Shown piece after piece: positions 23,506-35,300 of a stretch of DNA of 64,000 nucleotides. The translations under genes and the position numbers were made by a program. Position 1 is the first letter of the stretch; every line of letters begins with the position of its first letter. The notes beneath the pieces were generated by a model, which was not told the origin of the DNA, ran no database searches, and was given only the letters and a program-made list of their open reading frames with translations. The DNA is from Primulina eburnea (taxonomy: Eukaryota > Streptophyta > Magnoliopsida > Lamiales > Gesneriaceae): positions 11,866,183 to 11,930,182 of the forward strand of contig NC_133117.1 in NCBI RefSeq assembly GCF_022965805.1. The letters run 5' to 3'.

Positions 23506-26457
23506 ATTATTTTTGCCATTACCGTGAATAAAACATCTACAGCTGAATATTCTAAAAGAGGATACCACACTTTTATGTCCATGCCAAATCTCATACGACA
23601 TTTTCAAATGAATTTTGTCAATCATTGATCTTTCTGAGTGTAACATGCAATGTTCAATGCTTCTGCCGAAAACCTTTAAGAAATACCAGAATCAGCGAGC
23701 ATTGTTCTAGCAGCTTTTTAAGAGTTCGATTTCTTCTTTCAGCTACATCATTTTGCTGAGGTGTTCTAGCTGATGAGAACTCATGCTTAATTCCAGTATT
23801 ATCTAAAAATTGAGAAAGATTTTGATTGAAAAATTCAGTCCCTCGATCAGACCTTATTCTGTCAATTCCAAATGATTCTTCATTTAATAATATTTTGAAA
23901 AAATTAATAAGTTGTGCAGCAGTTTGGTCTTTTGATTTAATAAAGATAACCCAAGTAAATCTTGAAAAAACATCAATGATTACCAAGGTTTATTTCATTC
24001 TCCCTAAACTCATGACTAGTATAGGATTAAAAAGATCCATATGTAGCAGTTCTAAGCATCTGGATGAAGATTTATTAGCCTTGTTTGTAAATGAAGATCT
24101 TACTTGTTTACCAAACTGACATGCTGAAAAAATTGTCTTTTGAAAAATCTATTTTAGGCAGACCAATTACAAGATCATGGTTACTCAGATGAGCAATAGA
24201 CTTAAAATTTAAGTGGTTTAACCTTTTATGCCACAACCAGTTTTTAGAAGATTTTGAGGCTACAAAACATACTGGTGCATTAGGTTGATCAGTACAGCTG
24301 ATTTTGTAAGTATTGCCACAACGATTGCCACTTATAATGATCTCATCAGTTGAGTTCTTAACTGTGCACATGTGTTTGTTGAACTGAACTGAGAAATTAT
24401 TGTCGCATAACTGACTGATGCTAATCAAGTTATACTTAAAATTATCAACCAGTAAGACATATTTAATAATAATGTTACCATTGATAAGCTTACCCTTATC
24501 CATAGTTTTACATTTAGAGTTGTCTCCAAAACTGATATTTGAACCAGAATATTTGATCAGTTGGGATAGCAATTCAGCATCACCTGTCATGTGTCACGAG
24601 CATCCGCTATCCAAGTACAAAATCGATTCTTTTGTTGTACATGTTACCTGCAATCACACACAATATACAATCTTTGTACCCACATCTATTTGGGTCCTAA
24701 ACTGATTAGTCTTTTAGGAACCCAGACTTGGATCAGTCTATGACTTTCCAGTTACTGTGTTCCAAATTATTATCCTCGACTTGTTTGTGTAGATGTGTGG
24801 TGTTCGGATGAAGCAGTATGATTGTTAACCTTTTTCAATTGCTTGTGCACCCGATGTCTCTTTTGATCTGGCTTATAGTTGTAGTAATTGTGATATTCAT
24901 CCTTAGAGTTTTGTTTTTGTAGCTGAACATTTTAGGTGACCAGCTTTCAAATCAGTTGAACTCTTCGGCCTATATCCAATTCCAAATCGTTTAGATTTGT
25001 TCTAATGTTCAATCGGTCGGACACTAGGTTTACTTGGTTCAAATATTTCTCGTACCACTGTTGATTTCAAATCAGTTAATGTATTTCTCTTTGTGGTCAT
25101 TCAACTTTTGTATGGTATCACTTGCAGAAGTTTCATCAATACTATTGAATCCTAAACCAGTTTTATCAGCAACTGATTTTTTCAAACTATGCATTTCAGT
25201 CAGAGTGACTGATGACTTATTCCAAAACTGAAACAAGTCAGTTTGTTTTGAAATCTCATTTTTCAACTGATGAATCAAGGATTGGTTCTCGATAATTTCA
25301 GCTTTTTGCTATACAATCTCCCTTTTCAGAATCAACAATTCAACTGACTAACCAGTTTCAGTTTTGTTGTCTTTGGGATCAGTTTGCTAAGCTTTGGCTT
25401 TTTCAAATTAGCGAGCAAGTTTGTGATACTCATTTACCATATCATCCAAAGTGAAAATGAGTTCTTCACGTGTAAAATCAGTAAAGCTGAATTCAAATAC
25501 ATATTCACTTGTTGACTCCAGTTCTGTGTCATCTACCATTAAGCATTTAACTTTTTCTTCATCATAGCTAGAAATACTCGAGCTCTCAACCTCTGAATCT
25601 TGACTGTCAGTCTCTGCCCATTTGATTTGCCTTCTTCAGCTAGCAGGATTTCATGATTCTTCTTGAATAATCTCTTATCATTCCTATCTCTTCTTTTGTA
25701 TTCAACTGATCTCTTCCCTTTTTCAGTTGAATGTCTACTGTCCTTTTTCGGTTTAGGATAGTCAGCAATAAAGTGTCCTGGCTTGCCACAATTATAGCAA
25801 GAATTTGGTTGTTGCTTAGAGTTGTTTTTCTGATATTTCCTCTGGAATGAATCTTGGTTTCTTCTCATGAATTTACCAAATTTCTTCACAAATAATGACA
25901 TGGTGTCATTACTCAACTGATCTGCTGTTTTCTCAATTGAACTAGGTGCTTCGAGTTTGATAACACTAAGGGCAGTTGTGATTTGTTTTGTAGAAGGCTC
26001 TCTTTTTTTTTTGTTTGCAGTTCAAACTAATAGGCTTTGAGATCAGCAAACAAATCATGTAGTTCAACCTTATTCAGGACCTTTGACTCTCTCATAGCCA
26101 TGGTCTTGACATCCCATTCTTTAGGAAGACCTCGGACCACCTTCAGGGAAACTTATTTTTTTGAATACACTTTTCCAAGTGCATTCAATTCATTTATAAT
26201 GTTGTTGACTCTTTCATCGTACTCGTTCATAGACTCTCCAGTCTTAATTTTAATATTGTCAAACTTCTGAACAGCAACTGAGAGTTTATTTTCTTTTGTT
26301 TGCTCATTGCCCTCGGACAGTTGAGTCAACTTCTCCCAGATTTATTTTGCAGTTTTAGAAATCTTTATCTTGCTGCAGCTAAATGAGCCTGCATTCTTAT
26401 CTTCCAATTATCAAAATCTTCTCTGGAGAACATTGAAATTTTATTGAAGGAAGACAT
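23506..26457 (-). pseudogene. Copia-2 gag and 5' half of pol, minus strand, decayed
   Basis: Minus-strand gag starts at an ATG at 26457. It includes a zinc knuckle near 25770-25810 in which the last Cys is Tyr (CYNCGKPGHFIADY). A conserved gag-terminal TAG is at 24686-24688 and TGA-TTG-CAG at about 24649-24657. Pol follows with LDSGC near 24605, the GAG-pre-integrase zinc region near 24230, and an integrase core open at 23986-23654 (EFFNQNLSQFLDNTGIKHEF). The reading breaks off at the copia-1 insertion and continues at 11605. Several stops and frameshifts make it non-functional. Confidence 0.88.
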
Positions 26458-26503
26458 GGTTTTCAGATGTAAATATGGTTATGTTCTGAAACAAGATTCA
26501 ACC

Positions 26504-26515
26504 GCTCTGATACCA
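26504..26515 (-). other. Copia-2 primer-binding site
   Basis: The minus strand reads TGGTATCAGAGC two bases after the LTR end, a perfect tRNA-Met-type site. Confidence 0.8.
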
Positions 26516-26517
26516 CT

Positions 26518-27553
26518 TGTTAGGATCGGTTGGGTGTGATCAAGTGTTTAGAAAGGGGGTTGAATAAACACTTGAAACACAACTTTTCGAAGGATGAATC
26601 AGTTTAGTGATCAACTGAATTCGAGAATCTTGTTTTCCATGTCAATCAGTTAACTAATGAAATGGCGGAAATAAATTGCATGACAGATAGATTAAACTGA
26701 AATTAAAGGATGCAAGATTTGTGGAAGTTCGGAGACTTCAAATGCTCCTATGTCTCCCCTTCTATCTCGAGGATATGATATTTACTAAAAGACTTTGACA
26801 TATACAATAATTTTTACAAGCCCACTTCTATTTGGACTTAACACTGCCAAAACTGAAACTCTTAGCTTCAATACAATTTTTATTAGTACTGAACTGATGT
26901 AATTTTTCACAACTGGTCTCTAAAAGATCGAATATTACAACAATAAGTGTTTGTGCTTTAGCACAAAATATAGCCTGAAAGCTATAAATAAATCTAATAG
27001 GCGAGAGGTTCTTGTAACTGATAATATTTTGTTGTGTGTTCTTTGATAGCTTGTGAATAACTTGGTAACTGGGTTAATTGGTTAACTTTGTATCAGTTAA
27101 TTTTCTCGGTTATTTATAGGCTCTGCTTCCAACGGTAACATTGAAAGCGTTTGAAACTTTATATCTGTTAGACACTTCAACATTCTTCTGACAGTCGTAC
27201 ACTGTATCTTTTCTGAAATGCGGCATTCCCACTACAATTTGCAGTCTGCTTATGTACAAATTGTTGCTTGATAGCTATGTTCCTTAACTGATGACATATC
27301 AAGCTGATTTATGAGTTGACTCTTTATAGACGATATGAATAGCTGATTGTTGTGTAACTGATCAGTCTTAACTGATCGTCCAATTGACTATACAGCTTCA
27401 GTTAGCTTTGAACACTTCAGTTGTCTTTAATAAATTGCGCATTAATCTTAAGTTCGGGTAACTATCAGTTACACGCCTTCATTTCAGTTGACTTGATCAC
27501 TTCTTCAATATTTTCATGCTCAACTTGTCAAACTCCAAAATTATGATTCCAAA
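26518..27553 (-). repeat. Copia-2 5' LTR, minus strand
   Basis: About 1,036 bp. The PBS-proximal end is TGTTAGGATC on the plus strand (CA end on the minus strand). The body matches the LTRs of copia-1 and copia-4: GTTCGGAGACTTCAAATG, CTAAAAGACTTTGACA, AAGCCCACTTC. The outer end reads GGAATCATAATTTTGGAG where TGTTGGAAAC would be expected, so the first few bases are degraded or cut at the junction with the next sequence. Confidence 0.8.
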
Positions 27554-28580
27554 AAAGCTTATATGATGATTTGGGTTAGACTCGAGTCAATAAAAGTAAG
27601 AAAAAGTCAAAATCGAGAATTTTAGGGTCAAAGGGTAAAATGATCATTTTGCGTCACGGGTAGTACAAAAGGCTTGGCAGTGCCCCTAAGAATCATAATA
27701 CATACAAAATGATATTTTAAAATATTTATGATGAAAATATGAAATTTTATGATTTATGATAAAGTTGTGCAATTTTTACTGTTAAAATGCTATTTTTCGA
27801 ATGTGGAAAGGACACAATATTTTATAATTTAAAAAAATAAAATTATTTTGAAGGATGTGAATTTACTGAGACAAAAAAGATATGATATATGATTTTTGAG
27901 AATATCGTCAGGGAGAAGACCCCAGAGAGATCCCGTTTACGGGAGAAGGCACCAGAGGGAGCCCAACCGATCGTATTTTCATTTTACATCGGTCCCTAGT
28001 ACATGTCCCCATGTGCAATGGTGAGCTAAAACTGATCAGTGGACCAGATGATAGTAAATTTCAAGGATCAAACTTCACTCAAAACGATAAATGATGGAAA
28101 GTTTTATGATTTAATTATCTATGATCACAAGATTTTACGCGAGCTTATCTGACTAAAAAGTTTTATTTTAAAGTTGTATGTGCATGTATATGTATTATTT
28201 ATTATATATGTTTTGAATCATTAGATTCACTAGGTTTGGATGGTTGAAGACAATGATGATTTTGAGAGAGGCGCTGACGCTCGAGTTGATCGGGATCGGC
28301 AGTACACTCCTTAGGGATATTTATTTTCCGCAATTATTTAGCATTTAAAAGTTTTACGAAAATATTTTGAGGATTTTCTATTTAAAGATTTATGTTTATT
28401 TTGAAGTTCAATTTTGGATTAATTTTAAATGTTGACGTATGATTTTGGCGGTTGACGATTTATGGTATTTGTATGCATTTATGATTTTTGAAAAGCTATG
28501 TGGGTTTTAATTAAAAGTTTCGAATTTTATTAAAAAAAATTAGTAGGATTATAAATTTTAAAAGTAGTGGACGTTTCACA
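27554..28580 (+). repeat. Chromovirus-type LTR fragment
   Basis: No ORFs. The text has the look of a Ty3/gypsy LTR: GGTCAAAGGGTAAAATGATC, a GGCTTGGCAGTGCCCC block, GGGAGAAGACCCCAGAG, and a terminal GTGGACGTTTCACA ending in CA at 28580. The 5' end is missing at the copia-2 junction and no internal domain follows, so it is a truncated or solo LTR. Assigned by resemblance only. Confidence 0.45.
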
Positions 28581-28939
28581 TGTTGAATGCATCATTTAAA
28601 TCATTTTAATTAATTAACTTATTAAATTATGCATGCGGTTTACATAAGCTAGTTTTTGAACACAACAGTAACAGTTAGCTTTTCCCTTCTCAGAGTAAGT
28701 TCCGAATACACTTGTCTTTTTGTGAGACCATTTCAAGCTGTTGGACCGGCAAGATTTTTTCTACCCTCAGGTCATGATCGATTAGACATAGAACCCTCCG
28801 GTTCATATATTTTTCAAACTTTACATTTCGTTTGGGTTGAACTTTAAGCTGGTCATATTCATATATTGTGCTAGACATGAAAATTTTAATCATATTTTAC
28901 TTGTCCTTTTCTAAGCACGGTTGAGTACTTAACTAATAT
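28581..28939. other. Unassigned AT-rich stretch
   Basis: Nothing recognisable. Short ORFs on both strands are not supported by codon pattern or homology. It may be a decayed pol segment of the minus-strand copia remnant to its right. Confidence 0.4.
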
Positions 28940-30458
28940 TTGTTGCACTTATTATTGTCAAACCCTGGCCAAATTCTATCACTGGCTAATTTTTGCAACT
29001 CAAGCTCCTTTCTATTGAAACAGGAGATTTTTTCCAATAGTTGACTTGAAGTGTCAACCGTTTATTTTCATTCAACGTTGCTTAGAACACTCTCTAATTT
29101 CATCATTCTCAGCCACTAACAGATTATTTTTTTACTTTCAGACAGTCAACCTCTTTTCATTGCTAGCATCTAAAATTGGTTGACTTATCTTAAAAGTTTT
29201 TTTCTCTATCTTGGCTTCATGGAATAATTTTGTGAGTCTTTTGTTCTCATCTACTATGTCATGCAATGCCGTAAGAAGATCCTCACATATAAACTCAATT
29301 GAACCAAAATAAAATACCATGTCGTTGGCAATTTCTAGTTCTACTTCAGAAGTCTTTGGCTCAACATCTGCCATGAGACATTGGACCTTCTCATCGTCAC
29401 TTCCACTTGATGAGGTCTATGAACTGGATTTTTCTGAATCTTAGTCTGCCGATAGGCTTTTGCTTTCCTCAGCAATAAGCACTCTTTGATCTTTTTTCTT
29501 CTTGAAATATCTTATTTCATCTTTGGACCATCAATTCTCAAACGGTTTCTTCTCATTTTTCTTAGGCCTATTACAGTATGTAGTAAAATGACGTTTTTCA
29601 CAGTTCAAACAAGCTTGATTATCATCGTATTGATCTTTTTTCCGATAAGATTTAAATTTTTACTGATTCTTTTTCATGAATTTTCCAAATTTCTTAACAA
29701 ATAAAGTCTAGCTTCATTGCTTATTTGTTCAGGAGATTTTTTGTAGAGTCTTCTTCAGCAATGATTGGAGTTTATATTATGATGGCTAGAACTTTTGTGG
29801 GTTGAGGAGTGGATGGCTTCTTTTCTGTCCTGATTCTTAGCTCAAACTGGTAATATTTCAAGTCATCAAACAAAACACGCAGCTCTAGTTTGTTAAGGTC
29901 TTTGGGCTCCCTCATGACCATTGTGTTTATATCCCACTCTCTATGAATTTCTGTCATTACCTTCAAAGAAATCTTACTACTAGAATACTCCTTACCAAGA
30001 GATGCAAGTTCAATTACGATACTCCTAAACCGTTCATCAAACTCATTGAAAGTTTCTCCATGCTTCATTTTGACATTGCCAAAATTCTGTATTTGCAACA
30101 GCCAACTTGTTTTCCTTGTTCTGGTCGTTGCATTCGTGATGTTGGGTTAGCAGCTTTTATCAAATCTTCTTCTCCGTAAAACAAGGTTTGTTTTCTAAAC
30201 ATATTTATCTTTGGTCACATTGTCCAGATTGGCCTTCTTTTCGTCATCCACTGTCCATTTGGACCAATGCTTCTCTACCATCTCTGAAGCACCTTCTGTT
30301 ACAACAATAGTTGGATTTATTTTCAGAATCTTCATTGACTTATATGTGCGACATACCACATGTCATCATCATGATCTGTTAAATGTGTCTGCATTTGAAT
30401 TTTTTGGTCGTCGTAATCCTATTTGGAAAACATATGAATCTTGTTAAATGATGTCATT
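28940..30458 (-). pseudogene. Decayed Ty1/copia gag, minus strand
   Basis: The minus-strand ATG near 30456 opens a SIRE-like gag (MTSFNKIHMFSK, then a stop, then HLTDHDDDMWYVAH). A capsid segment is open at 30098-29772 (NTMVMREPKDLNKLEL). A worn zinc knuckle follows near 29575-29620 (CLNCEKRHFTTYC), with an acidic segment at 29374-29138. Many stops interrupt it. It is homologous to the gag of copia-1, -2 and -4, but far more diverged. No pol follows. Confidence 0.75.
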
Positions 30459-30492
30459 TCTAAGTGTAGTAATCAGAGTTTAAGAACAACCC

Positions 30493-30504
30493 GCTCTGCT
30501 ACCA
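30493..30504 (-). other. Primer-binding-site-like sequence of the decayed copia gag
   Basis: The minus strand reads TGGTAGCAGAGC about 35 nt upstream of the gag start, one base off the usual tRNA-Met-type site. It supports the direction of the remnant. Confidence 0.5.
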
Positions 30505-30886
30505 ATTTTAGGAATGAACTCTTGTAGTTTTACCAAAATCTATAGCTGGTGGTACTAATGCAACTCAGATTTTTTAAACTGCTCAACAGCTCAAGTATCA
30601 TGTTTCGATTGTTCTATTAAAAAAATAGGCAAGTATTGCATCCAACAATGGGGTTATTAAATAAATATAGAAATTTCTTATTTTTCTTGTTTTTTTCAAA
30701 TATAACCTTTTATATTTTTCTAAAGTAATATATACATATTACAAATTTTGCAATAAATATAACACTTCATTTAAACTTTTAACATCGAAATTGATATAAA
30801 AATATAATGTTTACTACACACACGACGTGTATGTGTGTGTGTTTAATAACTTTGATAGCATATAGTAATTATCGATCTCTATGGCA
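30505..30886. other. AT-rich stretch, no gene; possible LTR remnant
   Basis: It lies where the 5' LTR of the decayed minus-strand copia would be, but no TG...CA pair was found. It contains a short GT/AC microsatellite near 30815-30841 and the target site of gypsy-2 (TATTA at 30887-30891). Confidence 0.4.
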
Positions 30887-30891
30887 TATTA

Positions 30892-32229
30892 TGTAGTATC
30901 CCGATGCCTAATTTGAGTTAATTATTGGATTAATTGTATTTCGGTGGGATCGGAAGGACCGAACCGGGTTCGGATCGTCCGAAGTTGGTTCGGATCGTCC
31001 GAAGTGGGTTCGGATGGACCGTTCTGTTCGGAGTCAGACGAGTCATGTCATGTCAGAGTTCGGATCGTCCGATCAGGGTTCGGATCGTCCGAAGACAGGT
31101 GGCTGGACACGTGGAAGACATGCAATGTTCGGATCGTCCGAAGTGGATCGGATCGTCCGAAGTGTACCGGATCGGAGCGTCCGAAGTGGATCGGATCGTC
31201 CGATCGTTGTCTATAAATAGAAGCGCGAGGCTTCACTTTTCACTCGCCAATTCCGAGAGTTCCAGAGCGTTTTAGTCGTTTCTGATGGGTTTCTAGTCTT
31301 TTCCCGAGGTTCGGGCACTAGCGGGGAGCTACTGGTTTTGTAGCGGAGCTGTGCTCTAGTTGGGGGCTAGCGGCATCAGTGGGCTGACTACGGACGCAGG
31401 TATAGTTCTGGGTTCCCTTTGAGATTTGGGAGTATCTATTAGTCTAGTTAAGGCTTTTAGATGTGGTTTAGTGATATGGTATCACTTGGATTGTAGGCTT
31501 GATTCTAGGGCTGATTGCTAGGATCTACTGATTTGAGGTACGAAAGTACTATCCGAGATAGCAGGATTGAGTATGCTTTACTATGTGTTGCATGTTTATA
31601 TGTTGCATTATTATCTGTCATATGATGCATGGTTTATTATGCGGCATTTGCATAATCATGTTGAGCCTGATTATCTTTGAGATAGCCTGTTGAGAGGGTG
31701 CTCAGCCCTCATTTGTTGTGGATGGTTGGACCCCGTTGGCCGACGGTGGTCAGGTCACCGGTATATCCACAGGTTCATTTGGTATGGGAGCCACCTCCTG
31801 GTGCGACGGCGCAGAGTGCTACATACCTTGACGTCATTTGTCTGAGCAGTATTTCGATATACCCAGATCCTGGTATCCAGTACATTTTGCATACATGCAT
31901 GTCATAGTCTTGTATACTCATGCTTTCGGTACTGAGCGTTTTATGCTCACGTCCTCGGTTTATCTCTGTTTTGGACACCCTATTCGATGGGGCAGGTCTC
32001 AGGTTAGACGGTCCAGGAGGGAGTGGACAGGGAGCTGGCAGAGGTTGACCATTAGTTGTTGGTATTTGTTCTTGGAATTTAGTTCGATCTGGTTGTTTAA
32101 GTATTTTGTACTTACAGATTCGATTGGGTTGTATTATTGTTTTTCCGCTGTTTACCTGATTCAGTTTTAAATGTTAATTTTGCATGCTTAAGTTCTGATT
32201 AGTAGGTGATTCTGGAACGGGTCACTACA
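30892..32229 (+). repeat. Gypsy-2 5' LTR
   Basis: TGTAGTATCC to GGTCACTACA. An array of CGGATCGTCCGA repeats (30955-31207) ends directly at the TATA box CTATAAATAG (31211-31220), so transcription probably starts near 31245. Several ORFs of 60-113 codons inside the LTR arise from the repeat array and appear identically in both LTRs. I do not call them genes. Confidence 0.95.
30955..31220 (+). promoter_or_regulatory. Gypsy-2 U3 repeat array and TATA box
   Basis: Seven exact copies of CGGATCGTCCGA, mostly as TTCGGATCGTCCGAA (6-bp arms, 3-base loop), plus variants, within about 250 bp. The last copy ends four to six bases before CTATAAATAG at 31211-31220. The position suggests a bound-factor enhancer or a dense CpG methylation target. 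Function is inferred. Confidence 0.65.
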
Positions 32230-32233
32230 TTTA

Positions 32234-32245
32234 TGGTATCAGAGC
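32234..32245 (+). other. Gypsy-2 primer-binding site
   Basis: TGGTATCAGAGC, four bases after the 5' LTR, tRNA-Met type. Confidence 0.88.
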
Positions 32246-32314
32246 ATGCATTGAGATTTTGGGATTTAGAACTGTTCTTTTGGGTTTAATCTCTGGTAAC
32301 TTTTGTAGCGAGAG

Positions 32315-35300
32315 ATGTCTGGTTATGACGACGATGCTAGTAGTCATGGCAGCGTTGGACGCTGGGGAGACCGCGACGATCGGGAGCATCGTCGAGAGCA
32401 TCGAGAACGTCGTCAACACCGTCGTGATGAGCCTCGGAGTTTTAGTATGCATCGGTTCTTGCAGATGGGGCCGAAACCTCTTTCGGGCGGTGAGACTCCG
32501 GATGTTGCGGAGAATTGGCTTGAGAGGATGGAGAGCTGCTTCAAGACTTTTCAGTGCTCGGCGGAGCAGCAAATTGATACCCTTGATTTCTTGCTGGAGG
32601 GTGGTGCGCGTAAGTGGTGGAGGTCTACCTCTGCACCGATAGTTCAGCGACAGGGTCGAGTTCTTTGGGCCGATTTCCGAGCCGCTTTCATGTTGCTTTA
32701 CTTTCCGCCAGCTCTTCTGCAGACCAAGGCGATTGAGTTGATCAATCTGAAGCAGGGAAGTTTGTCTGTTGATGAGTATCAACAGAAGTTCTTTGAGTTG
32801 CTTCCGTATGTTCCACATGTCAGTGATAATGCTATGGCCAAGTATAACCATTTTCTCCAGGGCCTCAATCAGGAGATTTATGATCGGGTTGTTGTCTGTG
32901 ATGATCCGACATCGTATGAGGGTCTTGTGAACCGATGTCGCCAGGCTGAGGGCAGTTTGCTGAGAGGTCGAGCCATGCAGTCTGCTCGTCCTACTAGTTC
33001 TTTGGGTCCCCGCGCCCAAACATTTAAGAAGGCTGGATCTACTTCTTCTTCCTCTGGATCTGGAGGAGTTCACCATTTTGGGAGGAAGAAAGGCCCGTGT
33101 CTTAATTGCGGGAAGGATCATCCGACGGAGCGTTGTCGCAAGGTTGCGGGTGCTTGTTACAAGTGCGGTGAGATGGGCCACATGAAGAGAGATTGTCCAC
33201 AGACAGGCGGAGGATCAGGATCTGGTTCTCAGGCTTCAGTTCATCAGAGGCCACAGCAGGGACAGTCTACTCAGGGTTCTAACCTCCGACCGCGTACTCA
33301 AGGGCAGGTCTTTGCTCTTAACCAGGATCAGGCGGCTGAGGAGAACGAGAGAGTTATCGCAGGTGTGTTTTTATTATGTGGATTACCTGCTTACGTTCTC
33401 ATTGATACTGGTGCATCGCATTCATTCATATCTGCGAGATTTGCTAAGCGTCATAAGTTACCTTTCACTTCTTTGGACGTTGTGGTATCTGTTTCCACGC
33501 CGATGGGTCATTCGGTGCTAGCTAAACGTCTAGTTTTGGGTTGTCCTCTAGAATTTGAGGGAAATATTTTAACTGCTAATTTGATGATTCTTGCGATGGA
33601 GGATTTTGATTGCATTCTGGGAATAGATGTGCTGACTGTGTTTAGAGCTACTGTGGACTGTTATCAGAAGTTTGTGCAGTTTCGTCCAATTGAGGGCGAC
33701 AGTTGGTTTTTCTATGGAGAGGGAGCGCGACCCCCGATGCCTGTGGTTTCTGCTCTGAAAGCCTGTCGTGCTTTAGAGTCGGGCGGGGAAGGCTACCTTA
33801 TCTATGCTATTGATTCGTCCGCAGTTAGTGTCGGTATCAGTGACATTCCAGTGGTTTGCGATTTTCCGGATGTTTTTCCCGAGGAGATTCCTGGTTTTCC
33901 TCCCGTTCGGGAAGTGGATTTCGGCATTGATTTAGTGCCAGGCACGGCACCAATCTCTAGAGCTCCTTATCGTTTATCTCCATCGGAGATGCAAGAATTG
34001 AAACAGCAGTTGCAGGATCTTCTTGACAAGGGGTATATTCGACCCAGTGTGTCCCCGTGGGGAGCACCAGTTCTTTTTGTCAAAAAGAAGGATGGTTCTA
34101 TGCGGCTCTGCATAGATTATCGGCAGTTGAATCGTGCTACGATAAAGAATAAGTATCCGTTGCCACGGATTGATGATTTATTTGATCAACTGCAAGGTAC
34201 CTCTGTATATTCCAAGATTGATTTAAGGTCTGGTTATCATCAGCTTCGAGTTCATCAGAGAGACATATCGAAGACTGCATTCAGGACCCGGTACGGGCAT
34301 TATGAGTTTCTGGTTATGCCTTTTGGGGTGACGAATGCACCAGCAGTTTTTATGGATCTGATGAATCGGGTATTTCGGGATTTCTTGGATAAGTTTGTTG
34401 TGGTGTTTATAGATGATATCTTAATCTATTCGCATAATCAGCAAGAGCACGTACAACACTTAAGGATTATTTTGCAGACACTTCGCGAGAATCAGCTTTA
34501 TGCGAAGTTGAGTAAATGTGAGTTTTGGACTGACAGAGTTGTATTCCTTGGTCATGTCATTTCTAGCAAGGGAGTTTCAGTTGACCCGAGCAAGGTGGAA
34601 GCGGTATTGAACTGGTCGCGTCCAACGACAGTAGCCGAGATCCGCAGTTTTCTGGGATTGGCTGGGTATTATCGCCGTTTCATTGTCAACTTCTCTCAGA
34701 TTGCTAAGCCACTCACTCAGCTCACTCGGAAAGATGTTTCATTTGAGTGGACATCAGAGTGCGAAGAGAGTTTTCTGGAACTTCGCAGACGTTTGACATC
34801 TGCGCCTGTTTTGGCTTTACCGTCTGGATCTGGTGGTTTCAGTGTCTACACCGATGCTTCTTTGCAGGGACTAGGGTGTGTTCTGATGCAGAATGAGCAT
34901 GTGATTGCTTATGCGTCGAGACAGTTGAAGTCTCATGAGGAAAACTATCCTGTTCATGATCTGGAATTAGCAGCGATCGTTTTTGCTTTGAAAATCTGGC
35001 GCCATTATCTGTATGGTGAGCGATTTGAGATTTTCACTGATCATAAGAGTTTGAAGTATCTGTTCACTCAGGCTGAGTTGAACATGCGTCAGCGTCGTTG
35101 GATGGATCTACTCAAGGATTATGATTGTGAGATCAAGTATCATCCAGGATCTGCGAATCTCACAGCCGATGCTCTTAGTCGGAAGGTGAGATTGTCTGCT
35201 CTTCAGACTTGTGCTGTATCTGAGATTATTCAGGATTTCTGTTCGATGGGATTCAATTGTAAGCATCGGAAGGGAACCGACGGTATCCGTGTAGCTACTA

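Noticed and set aside
27554..28580. Host non-coding RNA or promoter region
   Set aside because: Motifs and the CA terminus fit a gypsy LTR fragment better; no RNA structure or gene nearby.
30955..31207. Repeats with short spacers resembling a CRISPR array
   Set aside because: Units are 12-15 bp with irregular spacing, lie in an LTR repeated at 36945-37197, and the DNA is a plant genome.
30934..32170. Several ORFs of 60-113 codons inside the gypsy-2 LTRs
   Set aside because: They arise from the repeat array and leader, and are identical in both LTRs because the LTRs are. No protein features.
32231..33181. 316-codon minus-strand ORF opposite gypsy-2 gag
   Set aside because: It is a shadow of the GC-rich, strongly coding sense frame. 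It has no homologue in the other gypsy and no TATA box of its own, unlike the copia antisense ORFs.
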